From an uncultured Roseovarius sp. (GTDB lineage Bacteria; Pseudomonadota; Alphaproteobacteria; Rhodobacterales; Rhodobacteraceae), in the NCBI GenBank assembly GCA_947496175.1, contig CANMBU010000005.1, forward strand, positions 1 through 64,000: DNA of 64,000 bases, in the 5' to 3' direction. A model generated the notes under the pieces. That model was not told where the DNA came from, made no database searches, and saw nothing but the letters and a program-made list of their open reading frames with translations. How positions within the stretch are numbered: position 1 is the stretch's first letter; each line of letters starts with the position of its first letter. A program made the translations under genes and the position numbers. Shown one piece after another: positions 44,685-52,358 of the stretch.

Positions 44685-45413
44685 ATGTTCGCAGGAACCC
44701 TGAACCGCAACACCGAAACCGCAGCCGCCCAATACTCCGGCATGATCCACTCGACACGTTTCGACATCGCCATCCAGCTTGAAACCCGCCCGAAGATGTC
44801 CAAGCGCAGCCCGGATTTTGATGTGACCGCGGTCAACAAATCCGGTCGCAAGGTGCGCATCGGCACGGCCTGGAACGAGACCGGCAATACCAGCGGCAAC
44901 CCCTACATCTCGATGCAGATCGATGTCGGCCTCGGTCCGTTCCGCGTAAATGCCGTGCAAACGAAGGAAGCGCGCGCGGCCCAGAGCGGCGGATTCGAGA
45001 TCATCCCGCTGGTCTCGAACGGCCTGATGAAATCCGGCTCGATCTCGGGCGAGCTCACCGCGATGGACTCGGACAACGCCTTCACCGGCTACATCGCCAA
45101 CATGATGTTCGACCTGGAGTTCATGCTGATCGAGAACAGCTACAAATCCGAGGAGACCCACCCGGATTACCGCATCGAGGTCAGCTCGCCCCGGGGCACG
45201 CCGATCCGCGTCGGCTCGGCCTGGATGGCGAAGAGCCGCCGCACGGGCAACGACTACCTGTCGCTGCTGATCAACACACCCGATGGGGATCTGCGCGTCA
45301 ACGCGGTGCAGAAAGAGGAACAGCGCGGCGGGCAGACTTTCTCGATCATCCCGTTCATCGACGGCGGCGAGCAGCGGCAGGATGCAGGCGCGGGGCTGTC
45401 GCTGGTCGCGTGA
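44685..45413 (+). CDS. Tandem-duplicated DUF736 protein
   Basis: 242 residues made of two DUF736-like units. Unit 1: VNKSGRKVRIGTAWNETG, then NPYISMQIDVGLGPFRVNAVQTKE. Unit 2: GTPIRVGSAWMAKSRRTG, then NDYLSLLINTPDGDLRVNAVQKEE. DUF736 is normally a single ~100-residue protein of unknown role on alphaproteobacterial plasmids. The alignable blocks show an internal duplication. Leader CAAAAGGAACCATCCC. Followed by a strong terminator. Confidence 0.75.
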   Translation: MFAGTLNRNTETAAAQYSGMIHSTRFDIAIQLETRPKMSKRSPDFDVTAVNKSGRKVRIGTAWNETGNTSGNPYISMQIDVGLGPFRVNAVQTKEARAAQSGGFEIIPLVSNGLMKSGSISGELTAMDSDNAFTGYIANMMFDLEFMLIENSYKSEETHPDYRIEVSSPRGTPIRVGSAWMAKSRRTGNDYLSLLINTPDGDLRVNAVQKEEQRGGQTFSIIPFIDGGEQRQDAGAGLSLVA

Positions 45414-45443
45414 TCAACGCGCGAGGCGAGACGAGCTGGATCG

Positions 45444-45476
45444 AAAGGGGAGCCGTGGGAACACGGTTCCCCTTTT
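45444..45476 (+). terminator. Strong Rho-independent terminator
   Basis: AAAGGGGAGCCGTG and CACGGTTCCCCTTT form a 14-base stem (one G-U pair) closed by a GGAA tetraloop and followed by T. It lies 31 bases after the DUF736 stop. The A-rich 5' side means it can also end transcripts coming from the right. Confidence 0.8.
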
Positions 45477-45709
45477 GCTGTGCCAGAGTTCTCGAGAAAA
45501 TGCGACGACAGATGGGCGCTGACCATGTGCCGTGATCAGCCGTCGACAGGCTTGCATACGTTTTTTTTGAGGGACTGTTCGTCCGTTGCAACTCGAGCCC
45601 GCCCGATAGGATCCAATCAAGACGCAACGTGGCAGTAGAGCCCAAAAAAGCCAATTCTGCGATATCCGTCGGCCGCGGGTGGATGACCTCATGGCGCATT
45701 TAATTATGA

Positions 45710-45925
45710 CTATTTTTCTCTAACGGTCGTGCCTGGGCTGGCCTTGCCATGCTTTGCCGTCACGAAGCGCCCGGAAATTGCGCTCCGATAGCTGCCACCG
45801 GTGGAACCGCTCTTACCTGGAGCTTCCTTCACCGTGGTGCGCGGATGCGACTTCCCGTAAGCTTTGGTCACGTACCGCCCCGATTTCGCACTGCGATAGC
45901 TCCCACCTTTGCCTTTGCCTGCCAC
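45710..45925 (-). CDS. Small two-repeat protein (GSYRSA..GR.VT..)
   Basis: 71 residues from a GTG preceded at 6 bases by AAGGAGA. Two ~27-residue copies (GSYRSAKSGRYVTKAYGKSH and GSYRSAISGRFVTAKHGKAS, each ending TTVKE/TTVRE) are joined by a Gly/Ser linker. Short proteins with one such unit are widespread and of unknown function (some misnamed 'multidrug transporter'). It starts 14 bases after the stop of the E2-like gene, so they form an operon. A longer reading to 45994 overlaps that gene and lacks a ribosome-binding site. Confidence 0.65.
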   Translation of the reverse strand: MAGKGKGGSYRSAKSGRYVTKAYGKSHPRTTVKEAPGKSGSTGGSYRSAISGRFVTAKHGKASPGTTVREK

Positions 45926-45939
45926 CTGAATTCTCCTTC

Positions 45940-46824
45940 TCAAGTCTGGCGTGGTGTTGGGCCTCTCCGAGTCGGAGGGCTGTTTGGGTTCCAAACAAAC
46001 CGCAAAACCTCCACCGGAGGCATGCGGGTCTTCATTCCAAAAACCAGCAGTTCAGTACCGGAGGTATTCTTCTGGTCGTATGACCTACAGCACTGGGCGT
46101 AAGTCCCGAGCGGACGTTCGCATCCGCAAAACTCATCATCGCTAAGTTCGAGCAGTCTCTCAGCTGCAATCGGCACAGATTGTCGGCCAGGCCATTTCCC
46201 GTATCTCCCAAGATAGAGATGCCGCACGGCCCAGAGGCTATAAAGGTCGAGAAGTGCGGTCACCGAACCGCCGGGTAGCCATGTCCGGTCTCGTGGCTCG
46301 AACGCACAAATCGATCCATCGGGGAAATTCGTATGCCGCGGCCCGATCCATGCCTTGCTGATGACTGTGGTCCAAAAGCCCCAGGCTCGAACCGGCCTGC
46401 TGGTGGTGTAGGGAAGTTGAATGGCAAATGCGGCTCTCCTACCGAGGCCTTCAATCAGATCGCTTTCAGCGAAGAGCCACATCTGCCTTTCTTGAGGATA
46501 CGCGAGGAGACCCGGGTATGCGTCCCGGCATTCCCCTATGCCTTCCGCATAGCGAGACCGTAGTCCTGACTGGACGAACGGTGCTCCGGAATGGGGCGCC
46601 CGGGATTGTCCGGTCGTCCCTTGCCCTCCGGCGGGCCGTTCCCACGGTCGGGTTGCGGATCGTGTCGATTGGTGCCGTGCATCGGCTTTCTCCTGGCCCG
46701 AAGGTTTCATGACAACCGAGGAGCTTTCGGGCCGAATGACCCCCCGATTGAACACGGTCGGCAGGATGCCAGCATCAAGGCCCAAGCCGATGGCCTTCAG
46801 ATCGTCTTCGATGCTCTTCCTCAT
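45940..46824 (-). CDS. Putative E2-like (UBC-fold) protein with SEC-C-type zinc motif
   Basis: 294 residues, not a family I can name with certainty. Residues ~100-200 show the layout of a ubiquitin-conjugating E2 core: hydrophobic strands, then TNFPDGSIC (candidate catalytic Cys173), then TWLPGGSVTALLDLY, which recalls HPN-xPDGxxC and the following W-x-P of E2 enzymes. Residues 233-246 (CGCERPLGTYAQCC) form a CxC-x9-CC zinc motif like SEC-C. The N-terminal 80 residues are low-complexity. ATG 46824 is preferred to 46869. Co-directional with the small repeat protein and divergent from an XRE regulator. No E1 or JAB gene is nearby. Confidence 0.5.
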   Translation of the reverse strand: MRKSIEDDLKAIGLGLDAGILPTVFNRGVIRPESSSVVMKPSGQEKADARHQSTRSATRPWERPAGGQGTTGQSRAPHSGAPFVQSGLRSRYAEGIGECRDAYPGLLAYPQERQMWLFAESDLIEGLGRRAAFAIQLPYTTSRPVRAWGFWTTVISKAWIGPRHTNFPDGSICAFEPRDRTWLPGGSVTALLDLYSLWAVRHLYLGRYGKWPGRQSVPIAAERLLELSDDEFCGCERPLGTYAQCCRSYDQKNTSGTELLVFGMKTRMPPVEVLRFVWNPNSPPTRRGPTPRQT

Positions 46825-46955
46825 TCCTACCGCCTCTTTCCAAAAGCCTTCGGACCGGGGCCCGAGCACTTGATGTTGTGCGACTCTGTGTTAAAAGCAC
46901 ACTATGGGAGGACTGCGCGCCGTGTCAAGGCGTGCGATTAGCACGGCATTAACTT

Positions 46956-47897
46956 ATGAAAACAGACAAGCAGGCTTTGGTCAAAGCGCTGAAGAAAAAG
47001 CGCGAATCTGAAGGGCTTAGCATCAGAGCTCTATCGGAGCGCGTTGGCATCAGCTTTTCTTCGCTGGCTCGGATTGAGCGCGGCGAAGGTGAACCCGACA
47101 ACAATTCTACGATTCGGATTATCGAATGGCTCGGTCCGGATGCCCAAGATGCTGGTCTATCCTTCGACAGTGTGGCGTTGGTTCACTTCCGCGCAGCGAA
47201 GAATGTCCAGTCGAAGACCGTACACTGCCTCTTGCAGGCGGCACAACAACTCGTACGAAACAACAGCAACGCGTTCCCTGTCAGCGAGGACTTCGCCGAA
47301 ACCGATTCTGAGTTGGCCGGGTCGGTCGCACTGTCGAAATCCGAAATGGAAGAAATGGCAAATGGACTACGGGACGACTTGGAGGTTGCCTTAGATGCGC
47401 CCCTCGACGCGCTGAACATTCGAATTGATGGCGTTGATGTTTACACCGTCTCTGATGTTCACGGCCTTGGTGCTGAATGCGCCAAGTTCTTGCTCGGACC
47501 AGGCGGTCGCGAATGGTCCGCCATGAGCGTTCCTCTCGACATCACAGAGGATAGGTGGGCAATCCTGCGGAACGACAGCCACACACCGGAACGTCAGAAA
47601 GTTACTTATCTTGAAGAGTGTTGGCACATCCTCCTTGGACACAAGCTGACCCGGATTGCAAAAGTCGCCGACGCGTTCGGTCGGACTTACGATAGCACTG
47701 AGGAACACGATGCGTTCTATCTCGCCTCCGCGACTATGCTCCCTGAAACCGAAGTCAGATCCCAGGTCACTGCAGGGAAGTCTGCCGCTGAGATTGCCGC
47801 TTGGTTCGGCACTTCCCCAGAACTGGTCGAGTATCGCATCAAACGCTTGGGGCTGTGGCGTACCTACAAAAATCGGGCTGTAGGCCTGAACGATTAG
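46956..47897 (+). CDS. XRE-family regulator with ImmA/IrrE-like peptidase domain
   Basis: 313 residues. N-terminal Cro/CI HTH (LSIRALSERVGISFSSLARIERGEGEP, residues ~20-50) and a C-terminal domain resembling ImmA/IrrE peptidases (WAILRNDSHTPERQKVTYLE then ECWHILLGH). The zinc motif reads EECWH at 220-224 with a further His229, so the first His of HExxH is replaced by Glu; such degenerate forms exist among XRE-linked members. A final HTH-like part (SAAEIAAWFGTSPELVEYRI) follows. Divergent from the E2-like gene across 131 bases, so it probably controls it. Confidence 0.75.
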   Translation: MKTDKQALVKALKKKRESEGLSIRALSERVGISFSSLARIERGEGEPDNNSTIRIIEWLGPDAQDAGLSFDSVALVHFRAAKNVQSKTVHCLLQAAQQLVRNNSNAFPVSEDFAETDSELAGSVALSKSEMEEMANGLRDDLEVALDAPLDALNIRIDGVDVYTVSDVHGLGAECAKFLLGPGGREWSAMSVPLDITEDRWAILRNDSHTPERQKVTYLEECWHILLGHKLTRIAKVADAFGRTYDSTEEHDAFYLASATMLPETEVRSQVTAGKSAAEIAAWFGTSPELVEYRIKRLGLWRTYKNRAVGLND

Positions 47898-48455
47898 AAG
47901 GACCCGAGCGACTCCAGCCAACTGGCCTCCCCCAGCTCGGCTTCGCGTGTCGCAGGGGAGAACGGCCCTTCGGTCCGTCGCGCATTCGGCCATGCGGCCT
48001 CACCGCGGCGCAGCACCTGGCATCCCGGTTTACCCGCCTCGCGAGCACGTCCCTCCCCGGCCGCTCCGCCGGGTTGCGCTCTGGTCTGTTTTGCGGGGCA
48101 AAACGATCCCGCCGCTCCATCCGTCTCCCGCGTCCGGTCGGTCCGTTTGCCTGCTCGGGTCGGGCAAACCTACCGTCAAAACACACACACATGAGTGCGG
48201 AAGCATATCCTCCGGATGGCCCCCAAATCAGCCCGCGTCAAGGATCGCAAAACTTTTCGGCGAGTGCGGCGCCGGTGGAGGGGACAGTCCAGTGATTGAG
48301 GCTGTACGCGTTGTTGGCGTGTTGCCCGGAAAACTTTTGCGCCCGGCAAGCCGGCGGCTGCGCCGTCCCTGACCCGGGCAGATTCGGAAACCAGGCATTC
48401 GGCCATGCCCCCACACTCACGTGGTGGCTCCACAACCGAATACTGGAGACCAGAC
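47898..48455. other. 558-base gap without a supported gene
   Basis: GC-rich DNA before the DUF2493 gene. Several overlapping frames are open on both strands, but none has a recognisable product or a ribosome-binding site, so I call nothing. A promoter for the downstream gene must lie here or further left. Confidence 0.5.
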
Positions 48456-49385
48456 ATGGCTTACGACACTGCGAACACCTACGAGACCATCGAGCTTTTC
48501 GGACTGACCGAGAAGGACGCACAGCTGCCGATCCCCGAGGATCACATCCTGAAGGACAGCATCATCCGCGAAACCTTCGAGACCCTGCTCGGGCAGTTGC
48601 GCGGGACCGGCCTCGAGGCGGAAATCGAACCGCTGGCCCATGGGCTCGCCACGATCCTTCAGCGCCGCAAGGTGGCGCTTGGCAAGGAGGTCGACCGCAT
48701 CGCCGACAAGATCGGCGCGCTGGCAAAATCCCACGACGGATCGGAGATCGCTGAGACCGCGCTCGAAGAGGCGCAGGCGCGCTTTCTGCAATTGCGCGAG
48801 ATTGTCGGCGCCATCGAGGTGATGAGCGAGGCGGCGGCGGAATGTTACGAGATCGAGACCGGTCACGCCTTCATCCCGGCAGCCGGGTCGCGCGCAAGCG
48901 TCCGGGCGCAGGAGACAGGCGCTGTCTTCGAGGCACGGCAGCTCCTGGAGCAGCACGACCGTGAAACCGCCGAGAAGTCGAAAGTCGAGGGGGTGCCCCT
49001 GATCGTCTCGGGTGCCACCGACTGGACAGATGTCGATGTGATCTTCAACACGCTCGACAAGGTTCGCGAACGGATCAAGCAGAACCGCAACCAGGAGATC
49101 TTCCTCTGCCACAAGGGCGGCAAGCACGGGGCGGAGATGATTGCGGCTCGGTGGGCCCGGGCACGCGGGATAGCACAGGCGCGCTTTGATCCGCGCTGGT
49201 CCGCGCATGGGCGGGCGGCACCGTTCAAGTGCAACGACGAAATGCTGGACGACAAGTTCGCGGCGACCGGGGTTGTGCTCTTCGGTGGCAACGGGGTTGC
49301 ACTGAACCTCGGGCAAAAGGCGGGAGCGAAAGGCCTGACGGTCATGCGGGTTGCGGACCCAGCGAAGAAGACCGCTGAGATGTGA
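48456..49385 (+). CDS. DUF2493 (YspA/YpsA-related SLOG) protein
   Basis: 309 residues. The N-terminal two-thirds is helical (ETLLGQLRGTGLEAEIEPLA). The C-terminal ~110 residues are a DUF2493 SLOG Rossmann domain: IVSGATDWTDVDVIF, HKGGKHGAEMIAARWARARG and FDPRWSAHGRAAPFKCNDEM. SLOG domains bind nucleotides or nucleotide-derived signals; this plasmid-borne type is of unknown function. Start at 48456 (AYDTANTYETIEL) is preceded by GGAGACCAGAC. A UUCG-loop terminator follows directly. Confidence 0.82.
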   Translation: MAYDTANTYETIELFGLTEKDAQLPIPEDHILKDSIIRETFETLLGQLRGTGLEAEIEPLAHGLATILQRRKVALGKEVDRIADKIGALAKSHDGSEIAETALEEAQARFLQLREIVGAIEVMSEAAAECYEIETGHAFIPAAGSRASVRAQETGAVFEARQLLEQHDRETAEKSKVEGVPLIVSGATDWTDVDVIFNTLDKVRERIKQNRNQEIFLCHKGGKHGAEMIAARWARARGIAQARFDPRWSAHGRAAPFKCNDEMLDDKFAATGVVLFGGNGVALNLGQKAGAKGLTVMRVADPAKKTAEM

Positions 49386-49391
49386 GTTGAG

Positions 49392-49413
49392 AGGGTCGTC
49401 TTCGGGCGGCCCT
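49392..49413 (+). terminator. Terminator hairpin with UUCG tetraloop
   Basis: AGGGTCGTC and GGCGGCCCT pair over nine bases (two G-U) with loop TTCG, then TTTCG. It is 6 bases past the DUF2493 stop. Confidence 0.65.
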
Positions 49414-49616
49414 TTCGTCGTTTCCCAGATGAGTGCGAACGTCGGCGGTGTCGCAGCGAACTCCAGCAAAGGGCATCGACAGGCTTGGTAATCGTAATCC
49501 GGCCAATCTGGTTTCGGGAATCGCTGGATGGTATCTCTATGCAACTACAGCTTAATATGGCCCTGCGGCAGAAGACATTTGTTGCACAGATCAACACCCG
49601 CCCAGGTTTTTCCTAG

Positions 49617-50693
49617 ATGCCTTTTTCTCCGGAACGCACCAAAGAGATTCAATCGCGCATTGATGCGCGTTTGCGGTCCGGCCAGGCTAACGATTGGGAA
49701 GTGTCCTTCCTCACAAATATGGCTGAACGCTTTCAGCGGTATGGGACGGAGACGCGCTTGAGCAAAGCTCAGTATGCCAGCCTGCACAAAGTCCTGAAAC
49801 TGGAACGGGAAAAACCGGCCCAGACAAGGTCAGCGGTCGACCACAGAACTTCTCAACCAGCACCAAAGCGTAGTACCAGAACCGGTCAGGCAAGACCCCG
49901 TCCGATCTCCGTCACCGGCGCGATCAATGCACCTCGGCGTGCCGTGCGCAAGGCTCAACGCCAAATCATGGTGCCATTGGTGATCGCTGTCGGATTCTTC
50001 GCATTGGTTGGATCATTGTTTGAATCATCAAACTCGCGATCCACACCCTACAGTCCGCCAACGGTTCCCTCATCGCAAACTGCCGACACCGCTTACGTCT
50101 ATGTGACAGGGACACGTGTCAATCAACGTGCTGGGCCGTCTACTTCCAATTCCGTTATGGGTGTCATGAGCGAGGGAACCCGCGTCGAAAAGCTTCGAGA
50201 AGAGGGGCAGTGGACAGAAATTCGATCCAACTTTGGTACGGGCTGGATGGCGAGCAATTTCCTGTCACTGGTCGCGCCGCCAACAGAGCGACCCGCCTCA
50301 CAGGACCGGTCGCTTCGCGCCAGCGATGTGCGGATCATTGACGGTGATACGATTGATGTTCGAGGCCTGACAGCGAACGTGCGTCTCGTTGGATTTAACG
50401 CGCCTGAGACATGGAGACCCGCCTGCACTGCCGAGCGTGAGGTCGGGGAGCGCGCAACTGCGCGTCTAGGTCAATTAGTCCGGGGTGCGACATCAATTGA
50501 ATTTGAGCGCGTGGCCTGTTCCTGCCGGCCCGGGACAGAGGGTACGGATCAGTGCAACTTTGGGCGGTTCTGCGGCTCGTTGTTCGTTGACGGTCGGGAC
50601 GTCGGCAGCACGCTCATTGCTGAAGGTCTGGCCGTGCCGTACCGATGTGGGCGCACCAGCTGTCCCCCACGCCCTCAACCCTGGTGCCGATAG
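49617..50693 (+). CDS. Membrane-anchored SH3-domain thermonuclease-like protein
   Basis: 358 residues. Order: basic soluble N-terminus (~1-115), one transmembrane helix (IMVPLVIAVGFFALVGSLF, ~118-137), a bacterial SH3 domain (VTGTRVNQRAGPSTSNSVMG; FGTGWMASNFLSL), and a staphylococcal-nuclease domain (IIDGDTIDVRGLTANVRLVG, NAPET, GRFCGSLFVDGRDVGSTLIAEG). The nuclease would face the periplasm. The nuclease domain carries a Cys-rich insertion (CSCRPGTEGTDQC). It may cut DNA outside the cytoplasm or be involved in transfer; not linked to its neighbours by operon spacing. Confidence 0.75.
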   Translation: MPFSPERTKEIQSRIDARLRSGQANDWEVSFLTNMAERFQRYGTETRLSKAQYASLHKVLKLEREKPAQTRSAVDHRTSQPAPKRSTRTGQARPRPISVTGAINAPRRAVRKAQRQIMVPLVIAVGFFALVGSLFESSNSRSTPYSPPTVPSSQTADTAYVYVTGTRVNQRAGPSTSNSVMGVMSEGTRVEKLREEGQWTEIRSNFGTGWMASNFLSLVAPPTERPASQDRSLRASDVRIIDGDTIDVRGLTANVRLVGFNAPETWRPACTAEREVGERATARLGQLVRGATSIEFERVACSCRPGTEGTDQCNFGRFCGSLFVDGRDVGSTLIAEGLAVPYRCGRTSCPPRPQPWCR

Positions 50694-51052
50694 CAGACAC
50701 ACCCAACCGATCCAGACAACGGACCTTGGCGCGCGGCGGAACGCTGACCCGCCGCATCGCGAGCGTGACGGATCGCTATCCAGATGCATTGGATCAGAAC
50801 GAACCAGGCCATCTGCGGTCACGATCGACGGGTTCGATGGCGGCTTCAAGGTGGTGGCACAAATTCGGGTCACTCCTTTTTGCTCATTGATGTGGATCGC
50901 ACGTGGTCGGCCCAATCGTGCCCTGCGCTTGCGCTTCGGCAAGCACAAATACGGCTTCCACGGCGGGGCCGCGGACCCTCCGCATTTGCGCTTGCGACCG
51001 GGCCTCCTTCCCCCGTGCCGGGTGATCCCCATTGCAACAAGGAGTAACCCAA
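50694..51052. other. 359-base gap without a supported gene
   Basis: GC-rich region with a small hairpin (GCTTGC/GCAAGC at 50927-50944). Longer frames on both strands (for example through 50485-51690) are not credible proteins. It ends with the AAGGAG ribosome-binding site of the next small gene. Confidence 0.4.
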
Positions 51053-51268
51053 ATGACCAACCACTACGTCGCCACCGTCCCCGTCAAGTTCACCGACACC
51101 GATGGCCAGGAGCGCACCCGCTTCCAGCGCGTGGGTGCAATGTTCCGCAACACCCGCAACGGGGACGGCTCCGAGTTCTTCAGCCTCAAGCTCGACTTCC
51201 CGGTCGCGGTCTCGGAGCTGGTGATGTTCCCGCCGAGCGCAAAGGACCCGCAGGACTTAATCCTCTGA
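51053..51268 (+). CDS. Small uncharacterised plasmid protein
   Basis: 71 residues (TNHYVATVPVKFTDTDGQER, then RVGAMFRNTRNGDGSEFFSL and KLDFPVAVSELVMFPPS). Its beta-rich pattern with FFSLKLDFP resembles single DUF736-like or DUF2958-like small plasmid proteins, but I cannot assign it. AAGGAG lies 10 bases before the ATG. A GC-rich hairpin follows. Confidence 0.6.
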   Translation: MTNHYVATVPVKFTDTDGQERTRFQRVGAMFRNTRNGDGSEFFSLKLDFPVAVSELVMFPPSAKDPQDLIL

Positions 51269-51275
51269 CGAGGAT

Positions 51276-51306
51276 GGGCCGCCCCAGGACGATCTTGGGG
51301 TGGCCC
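51276..51306 (+). terminator. GC-rich hairpin after small gene
   Basis: GGGCCGCCCCA and TGGGGTGGCCC form an 11-base stem (one G-U) 8 bases after the preceding stop. There is no U-tract. Confidence 0.5.
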
Positions 51307-51776
51307 GATTCCTGTTCCAGGGATGCTGGTTCCTGCGCGTTCAACGGACGCACTCCCCCCGGAATGATCAGGCCGCGACAGACCGGCCAGTCAGCCTCAA
51401 GGGGGCCATCCACAAAAACCTATCGGCTAGAGCCTCCCGGTTTTTGCGGCAGAGATTTGGGGTCCCAAATCTGGCCCTCCTTGACCCTGCCTGTCCGCCC
51501 TGTCGGTGGGGTTTGCGCCCGCCCGCGGTTCCGTCCGAACACATGCGTGTTCGGCCAGACCCTCGGGCGGTGCTGGAGAAGGGGACCTTTGAGGCTGGAG
51601 GCTGTGCTGGTGGTGAGGGGGCAGAGCCGCGTCCCTGCGGGCCGCGGGGGAAGCGGACACCAAGGCTGCCTGAGCCTGAATGAGACGTAAGTATATAATT
51701 GACAGCTAGGTATATTATCGTAAGGTAGGGGCAGCCTTGGTGGAAGGTGGCAGGAAATAGGGGGTCTTTCTTCCGC
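51307..51776. other. Candidate oriT/promoter region before mobilisation genes
   Basis: 470 bases without a credible gene, directly upstream of mobC. The last ~90 bases become AT-rich: GTATATAATT (51691) and GTATATTATC (51710) are imperfect direct repeats with centres 19 bases apart, and the first contains a TATAAT. oriT normally lies beside the relaxase operon, so this is where to look, but I found no match to a known nic site. Confidence 0.35.
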
Positions 51777-52358
51777 ATGTCCCGAACAAAACGCCTGACA
51801 GAGATCGAGAAGATGCAGATCGTTCGCGCGGCCGCGGAGGGTGTGTCGACGTCTGAGCTGGCTGAGCGTTTCGAGGTCACATCGCGGGCCGTGCGCTACG
51901 TCCTGAAAGCTGATGCCGAGCGCCAGGCCGATGCCGCGATCCCGGTCTTAGCAGTCAGTGTGAAGGTCACGGCCGCGGAGCTGGCGGCGCTCGACGCGGT
52001 GTTGGCGAAGGCGGGGATCGAGAGCCGTGCCGAGGGGCTGCGGCGGCTCATTCAGGCGGCAGGCGGGGTGTTCGTTCCGGATGCGCAGATGGCGGCAGAG
52101 ATGGCGCGCTACCGCGCCTCGCTGCACGAGGTCGGCAATGGGGTCGCGCAGATCGCCAAGCAGATGACGCGGGCCAACCGGCAGGGGCAGGGGGCTGGTT
52201 CGGAGTTCACCGAATTGCGCCTTGCGCAGATGCGCGGGTTGGCGCGGTTCATTCTGGATTCCGCTGACGAGATCGATCTGCTTCTGCGCCGCCGTCGAGA
52301 CGCGATGCAGCTGCAGGCCACGGCCGCGCTGAGGGAGTTTGCCCATGCGGCTGAATGA
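51777..52358 (+). CDS. mobC: MobC-like relaxosome accessory protein
   Basis: 193 residues. A helix-turn-helix N-terminus (STSELAERFEVTSRAVRYVL) precedes a ribbon-like segment (AVSVKVTAAELAALDAVLAK) and the MobC-like EVGNGVAQIAKQMTRANRQG. Likely binds oriT and recruits the relaxase. ATG 51777 (SRTKRLTEIEK) chosen; the in-frame upstream extension has no ribosome-binding site. It overlaps the relaxase start by 14 bases. The symbol reflects the role rather than close homology. Confidence 0.7.
   Translation: MSRTKRLTEIEKMQIVRAAAEGVSTSELAERFEVTSRAVRYVLKADAERQADAAIPVLAVSVKVTAAELAALDAVLAKAGIESRAEGLRRLIQAAGGVFVPDAQMAAEMARYRASLHEVGNGVAQIAKQMTRANRQGQGAGSEFTELRLAQMRGLARFILDSADEIDLLLRRRRDAMQLQATAALREFAHAAE

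Noticed and set aside
50485..51690. 401-codon plus-strand frame spanning the SNase end and intergenic DNA
   Set aside because: Pro/Arg-rich translation, conflicts with the supported small gene at 51053, and no start signal.
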